A DNA stretch of 64,000 bases from Jaenimonas drosophilae (Eukaryota; Euglenozoa; Kinetoplastea; Trypanosomatida; Trypanosomatidae), in assembly GCA_030849065.1 (NCBI GenBank), contig JASAON010001578.1, forward strand, positions 1 through 64,000, in the 5' to 3' direction. The notes under the pieces are model-generated. The model saw nothing but the letters and a program-made list of their open reading frames with translations, did not search any database and had not been told where the DNA came from. The position numbers and the translations under genes are program-made. Shown piece by piece: positions 51,728-62,207 of the stretch (its first letter is position 1; the number at the start of each line of letters is the position of its first letter).

Positions 51728-54700
51728 TCACAAAACATCTTCAAGACCTCCACAAGTACTTCCTCGGCCTAGGTCTGGAACTCGTTCGGCTGATTGCCGT
51801 CCAGCAATCGACGATTCATCATGGGTTCTGCCGAAGTCAATAGAAAACGGTGTAACAGAACTCGAGTTGTTTCCTGAATTGTGAACTGGCTGGGGAAGGA
51901 CAAATCCACTGAAGATGGAGGCATCCCCCTCAACGGGGGACATCACTCCCCTTGTAATCGCCGAGCGTGCATTGGCGCTTAGCATTGAAGACGCAGCCAG
52001 TGAGTCACCATTGACAAAGGCAGCAGTTGTTCCTGGTGAGCAACAAAAAGTGGAGCTCGTCGATCTTTTCATCAATGCCCCGCAACTCTCACCATCTGGA
52101 GAAGCGATGCAAGGGTTGGGAGTTGGTGACTTCATGTCTGGTGGAGCGGAGCGACAATGAGTAGAACGAACAGGTGTGGTACACCCGCTGGTCGCTGGAG
52201 ATCCTCTTTGGCGTGCGGAGGCAGACATTCTACTCGGGCTTTGTCGAAGCGCTGGTGCTGTTCCGCGAAGTCGCCTAAGAAACAGCGCATCACTGCTGTT
52301 CGAAGGGCGACGCTTTTCACGGCCACTCGATATTGACACCAGTGTTCCGGTGCTGCTTAGGTAGTTACTTGCGCTATTCGTCCCAAGTGGAGGATTGGGC
52401 TGTGGACTCGAAGAGGACACCGCCTCTCGTAAGCTGTTGAGAACACACGAGTTCGAGGAAAAAGACATTGACTGCGCCGCGACGAGACCCTCAACTGTGG
52501 GCTTAGTCCCAACTGTTTGACTCTTCACCAACTCCACATGTGCCGACCACTGCGTGGCGGACTGGCTCAGATCACGAAGGTACAACGGTCCGAACGCCGC
52601 CGTGCTCGTGATGCACACATGATCTGGCCGATCTAGCACCTCCACCGAAAGCTCCGGCACCCACGGGAAAGTGATCATAGTGGTACCCTCTGATGGTGTC
52701 TGTTTTACTGCAGGATTGAGCAAGAACATCCGTGGAGAGTTGGTGAGAACTAGAAGGAGGATCTGCTCCGATGACACCATTTCAAACGGTGTTCCCAGTA
52801 AAGCAATATCCCTTCGACCTGGAGGCAATGAAACTGTTGCGCAGAACACTGCACACTCCTGTTCCATCAAGTATTCGGACAGCTCTGCTGTGAAGTTCGT
52901 GTTGGTTGAGGTGACGTTGTTGACCTCCAGCACGCGATCCCAGTCGATTGCTGCAAAAAAAGGGTGCTTCTTCAGCGACGAAAAGCCACCTCGCTCCATT
53001 GAGCCCAGGCGTTTCGAAGGTACAGGCTGGAGTAGCTCTTGGATAAGATCCCTGGCAACCTGCGGAATCTCATCGCTCAAAATCAGCTGCGTCTTGCCTT
53101 TCGCGTAGTTCTGAATCGCCGCCATTAGCCGATACTCGGTTTCTCCATAAAATGGAGGTTCTCCTTGCATGAGCTCGCACAGAATGCATCCTAGGGCCCA
53201 GAGGTCTGAGCACGGGCCAGCCTTACTGTTGAGCATGACTTCCGGAGACAAATACGCAATGGAGCCTCCATAGCGATTTGCGGTCGTGTCACCCAGGAAA
53301 CATGCTGAGCCAAAATCGGAGAGCTTCACGTGATAGTCCCAAGTCAGCAGCAAGTTCTGTGGCTTAAGATCTTTGTGCTGCACAACGCCATCTTGAACCC
53401 ACGCAGGTGGTGATACGAGCACGTCATCGGCGACTGGCACATTGGCAGCAGCGGGGGCAGGGCCATTCTGATTCTCCACCTGGGGAACGAAGGGGTGCGC
53501 AGACGAGTCACGAAGATACTCAAGTGCCAGCACAACATCCGCCAATAGTCGTGGAGCCATCTCTCTGGTGTGAGCTACCCCGAACTTCTGAAGGTATTCA
53601 GCAAGAGTTCCATGGTCAGCGAGATCAATAATAAGATAGACATGCTCTTGATCCTCTGAAACTCCATACACATGAGCAATGCAGGGATGGCTTAGGCGGC
53701 TAGCCATCAGCACCTCATTGCATAGCCCTTCCCGCAATTTATTGGTGGAGGATAGATTTGTCTTCGCATACATCTTTACAGCCACGTGGCGGTACGGGAT
53801 ACTGCACTCGTGCGACTGCGTGACTTGATCATATCGCAGGTGGCTGTCACTAACAGATTCCGCCGCTGTACCATCTCCCTCGGTGGACGGCCCATGCCGC
53901 AGATTTGAGAGCCGCAAGTGTTCCACGACTTCAGCTGTCTCCACTGGCGTGTTTGTGCTGGCTGAGGACGCGTTGTAGAGCTTGTGGTTTGCACAGTTCG
54001 TCCGCAGTCGTTCAGCAACACCACAGCGGTTCTTTGTTCGACTCCCCTCTGTCAACAAGCTCTTCATGGTCAATTGTGGTGGTACCACTGGGTCACCCAA
54101 TTGGTCCTCCATATTGCTGCTGGTATGGAAGCTGAGACTTTCTGAGGCTATTTGCACCGACGGAAGAGGGGTAGACCCCTGACTAGTCTCCTTTATCTGG
54201 CCATCCACCACCTTTGCAGGAAGCGCGTCACACACCTCTCGTCGCATTGGATGAAAGTCAAGCACATTCACGTAGAAGGGACGATTTCTTGGGCGATCAG
54301 GGGTTACGAAATCCGAATCCACCTGCGGAGTCAACGCCGGTGGGATATCATCCTCTCGTATGGATGCGGGATGAGATGGAAGGTGGAGGCCCGGAAGTGG
54401 AGTTAGATCACCGCTTCGCAAACGAGACTGCATGCCCGGGCTGTAAACCGGTGATGGATACTCAGTGGAGCGAAATGAGTTCGACATTGCGCGGCTGTTG
54501 AGTCCAACATCACTCCCATATACGTCAAGATCATCATCCTCCACATCATTCTGATTCGGGGGCGGTGGTGAGCACCGCGAGGCGGAGAGGCTGCATGTGC
54601 AGAGGGACGCAGGGTGTGGAACGTGGGAAAGGGGAGCAGCTACAGTGGCCTCATCGGCGGGTAGTTTTTGGCTGCTCCAGCTTTCACTTTCATTTGGAAT

Positions 54701-56479
54701 ATCGCAGCTAGAGGTGCTCCCGAGCTCCACGCCATGCTGTGGGCATCGCTCACTCACCGTGGCAGAGGGACGTGGGAGCTGAAAGCGAGGAGTCCACATT
54801 GGGGAATGTGGGCTCATGGTGCGTTCCGCCGAGTCGTACACTGAGGGAATCCCAGCAGTTTGGAACCCTTTCGCAACGGGCAAAGAAGCGGCATCATCTG
54901 CGGCATCTCGTCGCACTACTACCGAGGCTGGGTCGAGATGTGAGGGCAGTTGCGCGTTTTCTGAAGCGGCAGACTTGTCTTCTCGTGGAGTGGAAACAAT
55001 GGCAGAGGAAGTTGCAGCCGTTTGGAAGAAGCTACTGTGGGCAGACATGAGCTCCACACCGCCGTTATAAAATGATGCTGTCATTGCGCTGAATGGTTGT
55101 TGGTGTAGAGGAAGGTCTGCTAGCACGCCGTCAACATCGTTGGCGATGGGGCACGGAGGCAGTGAGGCTGCTGGGGGCCTAATATGACTAGAACCTCCAG
55201 AAGCGTACATCGCCACGGAGCTACTGGACCGTGCTGAAAGGTTGTCTGAAAGTGGTGGCGGTGGAGGTGGAGAGGTGCACTTCCGAGCTCTGACATCTGT
55301 CCCTGGCGGATAGAGCTCACCTTGAACCACAACACCGTATTGTCCCTTGCCTAGCTCGTGTTGATTGCCCAGCGTCACCCTAAGACGCGACATGGGGATC
55401 CGAAGGCGTTCTGGAAAGTGTGGGCAGAGAGTCGTCAGAGGTTCCAGGACCTCCATGTAACATGACACACCACCAGTAGAGAATGCACCGCTCATCCCAG
55501 GAGAGCTGGGGTATACGGACACACCCGCAGAAGAACCCACACACACCTGAGAGGTTGCTGGGCTACTGACGGTTCCACCAAGAGGAAACTCACTACCCGG
55601 TGACCGCAGAATCGTGCTTCCTACATTGGGCGTGGTTGGGCCAAGTAACAAACTTCCAAAGCTCTGGGACAAGGCAGGTCTAGCACGTCGTCGTCGGATG
55701 TCGTAGCGCATCCTAGCATTCTCGACAGAAATGCTGAGGTGGTTGGAAGAGCCGTTATGGGACACACCAGTGGCGGTTGTGGGTGAGGTGGAGGGGCTAA
55801 CATCAGAGAGACTCTCGGTGTTCCTATTAACCGTAATTGCAACCTTCAGCGGATTAGATTGAGAGTCGTGCGTTGAAGCCGTCGAAGGCTGAGACTCCCG
55901 AAATACATCCGAGGATTGGGCCACACTACTCTTCCCCCTCAGGTCCACTGCACATGGATTATTAGAGGAGAAGCATTTTGTTTCTTCGATTTTGGCAGCA
56001 TCCTCGACCCCATCTACCACTATGCAATACTCAGTGTGGCCAACAAAAGCACCCTCACCTGACTCCGCAACGGATGCCCCATCAGAAGCTGACGTTGTAG
56101 AGAGAGGTAGAACAAGGCCCATCGACAACTTTCCAAAATGGGCGACAGCTGTGTCACACGCGTCACCCAGCATCTGAGGTTGGCTAGCATGCTGCTCACT
56201 TTCTGGTGTGCCGAACGAGGACGCAGCGCTGGGGACAGATTGCTTGGCTGGGGTAGGATGACAGAGTGCCGCACAGTCCCGGTCACCACATCTGGGAAAT
56301 GAACATGTTTTACCAACCCTCAGAGTCGTTGAAGGATCAACTGGTGGCGGCTCACTGTGGCCCTCACATGAGGCAGCCTGTCCCAAAGTGGAGGCGATTG
56401 CCTTCGACTTGGTTGGGGTTATTGAAGAGAGTGACTCTGGAGCTGCATCGTTCGGATTTGCAAGCACTGTTCCAGGCAT
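51728..56479 (-). CDS. PDK1: PDK1-type protein kinase with PH-like domain, 1583 aa
   Basis: Kinase motifs: glycine loop GKGQYG (residues 377-382), VAVK with the catalytic Lys at 902, HKDLKPQN with catalytic Asp 1037, DFG at 1055-1057, AYLSPEV near 1075, SDLWALGCI and KRLG..... HPFF near 1165. About 500 low-complexity Ser/Pro-rich residues separate the glycine loop from Lys902; the usual gap is about 20. A second insert of about 35 residues precedes the catalytic loop. Residues about 1217-1310 resemble the PDK1-type PH domain (ILLLVLTNSPRMFLLNP, then ITFPW, and a final W in QWSAHVEL). PDK1 phosphorylates activation loops of AGC kinases such as AKT. The activation-loop Ser of PDK1 aligns with Arg1069 here. 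N-terminal 370 and C-terminal 270 residues are Ser/Thr/Pro-rich. The first ATG was used; CTATCAG lies directly upstream. Confidence 0.85.
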   Translation of the reverse strand: MPGTVLANPNDAAPESLSSITPTKSKAIASTLGQAASCEGHSEPPPVDPSTTLRVGKTCSFPRCGDRDCAALCHPTPAKQSVPSAASSFGTPESEQHASQPQMLGDACDTAVAHFGKLSMGLVLPLSTTSASDGASVAESGEGAFVGHTEYCIVVDGVEDAAKIEETKCFSSNNPCAVDLRGKSSVAQSSDVFRESQPSTASTHDSQSNPLKVAITVNRNTESLSDVSPSTSPTTATGVSHNGSSNHLSISVENARMRYDIRRRRARPALSQSFGSLLLGPTTPNVGSTILRSPGSEFPLGGTVSSPATSQVCVGSSAGVSVYPSSPGMSGAFSTGGVSCYMEVLEPLTTLCPHFPERLRIPMSRLRVTLGNQHELGKGQYGVVVQGELYPPGTDVRARKCTSPPPPPPLSDNLSARSSSSVAMYASGGSSHIRPPAASLPPCPIANDVDGVLADLPLHQQPFSAMTASFYNGGVELMSAHSSFFQTAATSSAIVSTPREDKSAASENAQLPSHLDPASVVVRRDAADDAASLPVAKGFQTAGIPSVYDSAERTMSPHSPMWTPRFQLPRPSATVSERCPQHGVELGSTSSCDIPNESESWSSQKLPADEATVAAPLSHVPHPASLCTCSLSASRCSPPPPNQNDVEDDDLDVYGSDVGLNSRAMSNSFRSTEYPSPVYSPGMQSRLRSGDLTPLPGLHLPSHPASIREDDIPPALTPQVDSDFVTPDRPRNRPFYVNVLDFHPMRREVCDALPAKVVDGQIKETSQGSTPLPSVQIASESLSFHTSSNMEDQLGDPVVPPQLTMKSLLTEGSRTKNRCGVAERLRTNCANHKLYNASSASTNTPVETAEVVEHLRLSNLRHGPSTEGDGTAAESVSDSHLRYDQVTQSHECSIPYRHVAVKMYAKTNLSSTNKLREGLCNEVLMASRLSHPCIAHVYGVSEDQEHVYLIIDLADHGTLAEYLQKFGVAHTREMAPRLLADVVLALEYLRDSSAHPFVPQVENQNGPAPAAANVPVADDVLVSPPAWVQDGVVQHKDLKPQNLLLTWDYHVKLSDFGSACFLGDTTANRYGGSIAYLSPEVMLNSKAGPCSDLWALGCILCELMQGEPPFYGETEYRLMAAIQNYAKGKTQLILSDEIPQVARDLIQELLQPVPSKRLGSMERGGFSSLKKHPFFAAIDWDRVLEVNNVTSTNTNFTAELSEYLMEQECAVFCATVSLPPGRRDIALLGTPFEMVSSEQILLLVLTNSPRMFLLNPAVKQTPSEGTTMITFPWVPELSVEVLDRPDHVCITSTAAFGPLYLRDLSQSATQWSAHVELVKSQTVGTKPTVEGLVAAQSMSFSSNSCVLNSLREAVSSSSPQPNPPLGTNSASNYLSSTGTLVSISSGREKRRPSNSSDALFLRRLRGTAPALRQSPSRMSASARQRGSPATSGCTTPVRSTHCRSAPPDMKSPTPNPCIASPDGESCGALMKRSTSSTFCCSPGTTAAFVNGDSLAASSMLSANARSAITRGVMSPVEGDASIFSGFVLPQPVHNSGNNSSSVTPFSIDFGRTHDESSIAGRQSAERVPDLGRGSTCGGLEDVL

Positions 56480-58473
56480 TCTGATAGAGAAGGTGTAATG
56501 CTACGGAGGGGGAGGCTGGTGCAGCACCTTTTCCACCCTCCCCTCCTTTTGTAAATGTTAAGAAGATTGTGCCAAAGTGGCGCCGAAGCACGGACTGCGA
56601 ACCCCCAGCACTGTGCTCTAACGAGGGCGGCTGCTCGTGGCTCAACGAATCAGAAAAAAAAAAGAATATATACCAGCGAAATCAAACGTATAGCCAGCTC
56701 AAGTGAGTTGTGTGACTATTCCTTTGCGTTTTTTCTTTGGTACCCAAAGCTTCCAGTATGGATGCCAGTGTCCACCTTGGTATAAGCGCCAAAAAAAAAG
56801 GGATCAGGAGCGATGGAGAACAATACCAGTCCACCAATATCGTCACACAGGTACTGATCAGGGGCAGCAGCTATGATTATGATATCAGCAATTCAGCAGC
56901 TCCTTAAGTTTCGACCGTCCACTCATTGGGGGTCAACGCCATTCCACCAACGGTTAACTACCAATCAACTCCGATCACCATCCAACTTGCGAGTCACATG
57001 ACGGATAGACGAAACAAAATCTGCTCAAAAATAAAGAACGGTAACGTATATGGAAATCAGATTTGGTCAACGGAAGTGTGAACACAAAGAAAAGGCCGGT
57101 GTGCGTGTGCAAGAAGAGTTATTCCATGTGATATAGCTTGGAACTCGATGCACGCGACTCCTGGCATCAAAATTCACCGGATGGTGACAGTCATTGATGC
57201 CCACCACCTTGCTGTTTTTTCTCACACTTATCTGATCGGCTTCAGTTTTTTTGTGAAAGGAGGCACAATGAAAGCCAATGTTTTCACTTCAACATCAAAA
57301 TACGCAGAACTAATGAGAAAAAAAGGTAAATCTGAATTTTTATAGGGTGGTTTGCCCGCTGTTCATAACCGTTCACGGTCAGTTCCTTGTATTGTCAAGC
57401 TCAGTCATGAGCTTCGGGAACGATTTTCGCCTAATGGGTACTCAGCGCTAAATTGGTTTCACCACGTCGGGCCACAAAATAGCGTTCTATATCCTCGCCA
57501 TACACCGCTGAATGCTTATGTCGAGGCAGTGGGGGTGGGCGGGCATCACCGAAAAATTCTGCCAAGTGCATGCGAGACACAAAAAGACAATGATGCTGCT
57601 GTGTGAGCGAAAACCTGCTCCGGAATTGCGCATCATTCACCCAATCACAAACACATCAAACACCTTGTCCCAAGTCCGCGCGGCGAGCAAACTACAGCCA
57701 CACCTGTCAGTGTATCTGGGGTGAGCATTGGCTCTCCGCGCGAGATGAAGAGAGAGAGAGAGAGCAACAGCTGATGACCGCTTCATGGAGAAATCCTCAG
57801 ATGCTCTCCGTGGGTGACAGCGATCAAATGACATCACAGAAAAGGGGGCATATCTACTCGGAACAGTTCATGAGAAAGAAAGAAAGATGCATACCAAACA
57901 AACCACACAGTACGACGAAGAGAAAAGAAAAAAATAGACGGATTATTCATGAAGGATAAAAACGTCGTAACACAAAGAACAACAAAAGCAATCGAAAAGA
58001 AGAGAAGAGAGAGTGGTTCCAGTCCTTCAGCAACAAAAAGATCAACAAAGAATATTGAAGGCAGGGATCAAGTCTGGATTGATTGTCTCTCCGTCTATCT
58101 TTCCCTTGGTGGCGCGTTTCACTCTTCGTCTCGCTCTTAATGATTGAAAGGTTGAAAGTAATGGCGTGGTTCTCGGCGCACGGACAATGCATAGAAAGGG
58201 GATACGAAAAAACTGGCTCGTGGTACGACCTAGCCATACGTCGATTTGTCTCCTTGATGGAGTTGATTCGTGGGAGGAACAATGGTAACGGATGGGTAGG
58301 ATGGCCATGAAATTTGCGGAAGGGGAGATATGGTCGAGATTGCAGAGAGGGAGTATTCCATCATCGATCAAACAATCACGTGCAGTGTGCACATAGGGTC
58401 TTGTGTGGAATCGCTTAACATCATGCGACCGTTTGGAACATGGGTTTGGAGCGCCTATCCCACATTGCCTCGT
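56480..58473. other. 2.0-kb gene-free region upstream of the kinase
   Basis: No credible gene is seen. Next to the kinase the transcript strand reads CCTCCCCCTCCGTAG and then CTTCTCTATCAG directly before the ATG, two candidate acceptors. The rest is probably the 3' UTR of the gene at 58474-59436. Short frames on both strands lack domain signals. Confidence 0.5.
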
Positions 58474-59436
58474 TTATTCCACTTTAAGAGGGATCCACGA
58501 TCCCTGGCTTGTTTTCCTCCAGCAAATGGAATGACCAGCGCGCGCAGTTGGAGTACCATTGGGTGCTGGGGTGGCCTTCCATGGGGGGATGGGTATAAAC
58601 GACGAGGCACGCTGGGCCGAAGTGAATGGCTTGGTGGTACACTCCGTATGCCGAGCGAGCTGATCCGCTGTGGGAACTGTGGTGGCGTGACTCCAGCCGT
58701 CGAATATGGTGTGCGTGAACAACCGATCAGCAACGGGAGGAGTAATCGGTTGATCTCTCTCGCGTCCTGAAACGACGAAGCAAGGGTTTGAGCCAGCGCA
58801 GGAAAGGGCAGGTGGGGGGTATACCATCGCCGTTGTCAATGGAGTTGATGGTACAGTCACCAGCATAACTGCACAATCACCAGGAGATTCATGGGATGGT
58901 ACGGAGGGATGGTACAACGCCAAGGGAGTAGTTTGGACTCCATCAAGCTGTGCCCGGTACCCATCGAGATTCTGAGGGAGGAGTTGAACCTGCGGTGAAG
59001 GCCAAGGAAGTGATGAGAAATGCGGCATCGGAGGGGTATTGAGATGTACGTGGCTGAATGAGTTATCATTAATCCCAACGGGCAACTCTGCCGGGGGCGG
59101 AACTCGTGGTGTGCCATCCTGCATCGATGCGGCACTCCAGCATCCGGGTGGGATTGCCGTGTTGTTGCACACTTGGGCGACGAAAGGGAGAGACCCAACA
59201 GGATCCACTCCATGATGTTGCTTTTGGTCAATCACGAAGCGCTCCCGAGGCGGAAATTCAACGGTGTCAGAAGGTACCCCACTCAGTTGTCTCCACTCGT
59301 CGGAAACACTCGGCCATTTTATCTCATCTGAGTCAGTAAAGCCTGACTCACCGTCACAATTTCCATTCGGAAATGTCGGACTGGGTTCGCTGAACTGACC
59401 TTGAGGGGTCGTCAGCGAGGTAGGAACACAGGGCAT
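58474..59436 (-). CDS. Hypothetical Pro/Ser/Thr-rich protein, 320 aa
   Basis: An unbroken frame of 320 codons with coding-like composition starts MPCVPTSL. The protein is rich in Pro, Ser and Thr with scattered His and Trp, contains no membrane segment, signal peptide or repeated motif, and is probably largely disordered. Residues 30-65 are acidic. I do not recognise a family. The frame continues upstream without another ATG, and a strong acceptor (CATCTCGTGTCTTGTCCAG, AG at 59441-59442) lies four bases before the ATG, which fixes the start. The neighbours do not suggest a function. Confidence 0.68.
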   Translation of the reverse strand: MPCVPTSLTTPQGQFSEPSPTFPNGNCDGESGFTDSDEIKWPSVSDEWRQLSGVPSDTVEFPPRERFVIDQKQHHGVDPVGSLPFVAQVCNNTAIPPGCWSAASMQDGTPRVPPPAELPVGINDNSFSHVHLNTPPMPHFSSLPWPSPQVQLLPQNLDGYRAQLDGVQTTPLALYHPSVPSHESPGDCAVMLVTVPSTPLTTAMVYPPPALSCAGSNPCFVVSGRERDQPITPPVADRLFTHTIFDGWSHATTVPTADQLARHTECTTKPFTSAQRASSFIPIPPWKATPAPNGTPTARAGHSICWRKTSQGSWIPLKVE

Positions 59437-59915
59437 GAAACTGGACAAGACACGAGATGAGCACCGGAGCAGACACTGTTCGGGTACTTGCTGAAGCTAG
59501 TGAATAAAACTCTTAAGGTCTTAGGATGCTGCGTGGAACTTATTCAAGCAGGAAATACAGAGTAAGGAAGTGCAACCAATTGTGCAGCGCACCTGTGAAT
59601 CAACACTCAGTCGCATGAAATTGATCTGATCAATGCATTGAATAACATTTGCTCAACGCCGCCCCGCCCCTTATAGAGTCCTCGGCAGTTGCAACAATGA
59701 ATGAAAACTCAAACCGTGTGTTGACAGCTGGCTCTTGAGCTCCTCCACTGAAGCGAGGCTTCCTCATTGCTGCAACGCGAATAACTGACGAGTTCTTAGC
59801 TCGAGCAAAGGCCGATGTCATAACTCGCCTTTCGTATCGCCTCCGTGCTCAGGCGAAACACTTAAAGACCACCAACAAAGAACCATGACGCTCGACATGA
59901 GAATTAGAATACCAC
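59437..59915. other. Intergenic region, probable 3' UTR of the 288-aa protein gene
   Basis: The region contains the acceptor for the 320-aa gene and one short open frame (59630-59821, listed separately). Nothing else is seen. Confidence 0.5.
59630..59821 (-). CDS. Possible small protein, 63 aa
   Basis: An ATG-started frame of 63 codons has mixed composition, with a basic N-terminal part (AFARAKNSSVIRVAAMRKPRF) that resembles a mitochondrial presequence. There is no domain match and no clear acceptor of its own. It may be a small gene or chance. Confidence 0.2.
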   Translation of the reverse strand: MTSAFARAKNSSVIRVAAMRKPRFSGGAQEPAVNTRFEFSFIVATAEDSIRGGAALSKCYSMH

Positions 59916-60782
59916 TCACAAAGGTTTCCTCTGTTGGGTCCAAGGCACGTTAGCAGAAACTCCCTGCATACCAGTCTTCCCTCCGTGCATACGATGGGTA
60001 AGGGGGCCTTTTTGCCCAAGGACGCTATGGGGAATGTGATGTGAAGATGACGTGTTCATTGAGATAAGGCGCTGTGCCTCCTGGAGAAATGCACGCTGCG
60101 GATGGGAAGGTAATTTCTCAGTTACTTTTCGCCTCTGTGATTGCTCCCAGGTGGAATGGAGGAAGCGGCAATGGAGCTTAACAGATGGGTTTCCAAGAAG
60201 GTGCTTGTAGGAGTTGCTCACCTGAGGGAACGCTGACGTCAGCAGTCCAGCTTCCTCCACCAAAAACTGAAGAAGAGAGAAGAGCGGCCAAGTGGAGAAA
60301 GAAGTGTCCTCACCGATCTGAGACGACTCGTGGTCATCGAGATTAGAATCTAGCTTAGCAATGAGACTCATCAGGTGCTCGTGGGTGTGCCGTATTGCAT
60401 TGATATCTCCGCTGTTCATCGCAGATATGACCGCATCGACAGAGGCAAGTACCACAGAAGTTACTGAACATGTCTCCAAGTAATTCTGGATATTTCGCTG
60501 AATCGCAGAAGAAGTCGCACCATCAAATGGGAAATGTAGAATGTGCTCCGGGGTTCGAACAGATAGCAACTCTGGAGATTTCTCGGCTCTGACTCCGATA
60601 TCTCTTGACACAACAATATGAGCAGTTGCGCAACAACACGGAATGGTGCAGTTGTTCACTAAGTTTTCCCCACTTATGTCAAGCTGGAGAGTGTGCTTCT
60701 GCCCAAGTGCACGCAGAAGAAGCAAACTATGGTGGACAGATGGATGCCACAGCAGCGACGCTGGACATCTTAGTGAAAACAT
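59916..60782 (-). CDS. Hypothetical protein, 288 aa, possible mitochondrial presequence
   Basis: The frame starts MFSLRCPASLLWHP; the N-terminal 30 residues are hydrophobic with Arg and His and no acidic residues, which fits a mitochondrial targeting sequence. The middle (about residues 85-190) is probably helical (SAIQRNIQNYLETCSV, SLIAKLDSNLDD). A run of Cys (CCCA) lies near residue 50. The C-terminal 60 residues are polar, with Gln, His and Gly. No domain is recognised. The frame extends to 60860, but an oligo-T tract followed by GATTAG lies inside that extension, so the start at 60782 was chosen. The downstream stop at 59916 is close to the next gene's leader. Confidence 0.72.
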   Translation of the reverse strand: MFSLRCPASLLWHPSVHHSLLLLRALGQKHTLQLDISGENLVNNCTIPCCCATAHIVVSRDIGVRAEKSPELLSVRTPEHILHFPFDGATSSAIQRNIQNYLETCSVTSVVLASVDAVISAMNSGDINAIRHTHEHLMSLIAKLDSNLDDHESSQIGEDTSFSTWPLFSLLQFLVEEAGLLTSAFPQVSNSYKHLLGNPSVKLHCRFLHSTWEQSQRRKVTEKLPSHPQRAFLQEAQRLISMNTSSSHHIPHSVLGQKGPLTHRMHGGKTGMQGVSANVPWTQQRKPL

Positions 60783-60795
60783 CAACAAGAAAGCC

Positions 60796-60814
60796 CTAAT
60801 CAAAAAAAAAAAAA
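60796..60814 (-). promoter_or_regulatory. Trans-splice acceptor for the 288-aa protein gene
   Basis: In transcript sense a run of 13 T is followed by GATTAG with AG at 60796-60797, leaving a 14-base leader before the ATG at 60782. This rules out the in-frame ATG at 60860. Confidence 0.65.
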
Positions 60815-61000
60815 TGAAAGTGGAAATAATGCAGAAATAATGAGGAAGTGGCACTTTCACGTCAGATCGACTTCAATGCTATCTCAAAAAACACTTAGCA
60901 TCTTGTCTCAGCTCAGCCAAAACTACCTACGCTAATTCTACGCGTAAAGATGGAGTAACCCTGTGCCAATCCAGCTGTTCCAACGACCGTAATAACTTTT

Positions 61001-61474
61001 CTACAGATCTTCAGAAGTCATCGTCAGCATTGGTGGATTGATGTGAAAGTAAGGGCGGATAAACTTTCCATCTCCTGCCCAAACGTCACCACCATGGGCA
61101 ACAGCATAGTCACGGGCATTCTCACGCTTAAAGTGCTCAGGCCAGTCCTGGTAGTACACATGATAGAATGAGGAATAGAAAACTGAAATGTAAGTGAGGT
61201 ACACGAACCCGAACAGTCCAACCCAGTTGATCACGGACCTTACCTTCGTGAATCTGTAGGGATCTCTGAGGCCCAACTGATACATCGCGCGCCAATACCA
61301 CTCGAATGCTTGCTTGCGTGAGGCCCCAACGAGATGCATCGGGATCTCATCCCACGCAGCCTTGAACCTGTCAGTTGAGTGCATGTCGCCACCCAAAAGT
61401 GCACGTGACGGCCGCATCATCAACGCGCGGTGTGACGTGGTAAAACTTACCGCTGGGGCGGTACGACGGAGCAT
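61001..61474 (-). CDS. Small mitochondrial-type one-TM protein, possible respiratory-complex subunit
   Basis: The 157-residue protein has a basic, Ser/Arg/Ala-rich N-terminus lacking acidic residues for about 29 residues (a mitochondrial presequence), an aromatic-rich stretch (AFEWYWRAMYQLGLRDPYRF, about 55-74), one membrane segment (about 82-102, WVGLFGFVYLTYISVFY) and a C-terminal soluble part with an Asn-Pro-Pro near the end. Size and layout fit an accessory inner-membrane subunit of a respiratory complex, as in several kinetoplastid-specific cytochrome c oxidase or ATP synthase subunits. I cannot say which. An acceptor (TTGACTTTCTAG, AG at 61502-61503) lies 27 bases upstream of the ATG. 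Confidence 0.8.
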   Translation of the reverse strand: MLRRTAPAVSFTTSHRALMMRPSRALLGGDMHSTDRFKAAWDEIPMHLVGASRKQAFEWYWRAMYQLGLRDPYRFTKVRSVINWVGLFGFVYLTYISVFYSSFYHVYYQDWPEHFKRENARDYAVAHGGDVWAGDGKFIRPYFHINPPMLTMTSEDL

Positions 61475-62207
61475 TACGTTGAGGTTGTCAGCAAATAAAT
61501 CCTAGAAAGTCAATTGGAGATTGAAAACAGGCAAATCATGCATTGAAAGAATAAATAGAGACGAATGGAAATATTCCCAGTGTATGGATAAAATGTAATC
61601 GTGTAACGATTTCCTGAGCAGTTTTTAGGCAAGGTGTGCGTCTCTGTTGGCACGTATACTGGGAGCTGTCCTGCACGGTTGAATAGGCGTTGCACACTAC
61701 AGACCACAACGCGAATGGGAATGAGAGGACAGCAGACATCGTGTATCCAAACAGTGAAAATGCACCCGAATGTCGGAGGGTCCTGAGATTGAGCTGAGTA
61801 GACGCTTGCATGAAGTACTGAAAACTGTCTTGCTTATTGTGTGTGGAGTTTGTTACAAAGCCGATACAGTTCTCGCTGAACCGATAGGAGTTCTGGTCAA
61901 TTTTCGCATTAATGTAGGAACGCTGAGCAATCCTGAATTTTTATACGACCCATCATAGAGCAAATCGAAAAGATGAAAGGTTGCACGTGACAGGTGCCTT
62001 GGAAGCACAACCTGACAATCTGATCGGAGTACACTAGATCAACGAGCTGCGTGAATAACGGGTAGTCCATCGGATATGATCCAAGATCAAGATCACGGTT
62101 CCACTTATATTTGTGTCATTCACTCGCTCTACGTTATAATCATGAGGCTACTGCTCGAACTATTCCGGGTAACTCTCCAATAGGAGACATGATCTTCAAA
62201 CTTAGTT
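61475..62207. other. Intergenic region, probable 3' UTR of DPH5
   Basis: No convincing gene is seen. A minus frame of 91 codons (61536-61811) starts with ATG but is low-complexity and has no domain signal. The acceptor for the 157-aa gene lies at 61502-61503. Confidence 0.5.

Noticed and set aside
61536..61811. 91-codon minus-strand frame between DPH5 and the one-TM gene
   Set aside because: Has an ATG but no domain or acceptor support; more likely 3' UTR of DPH5.
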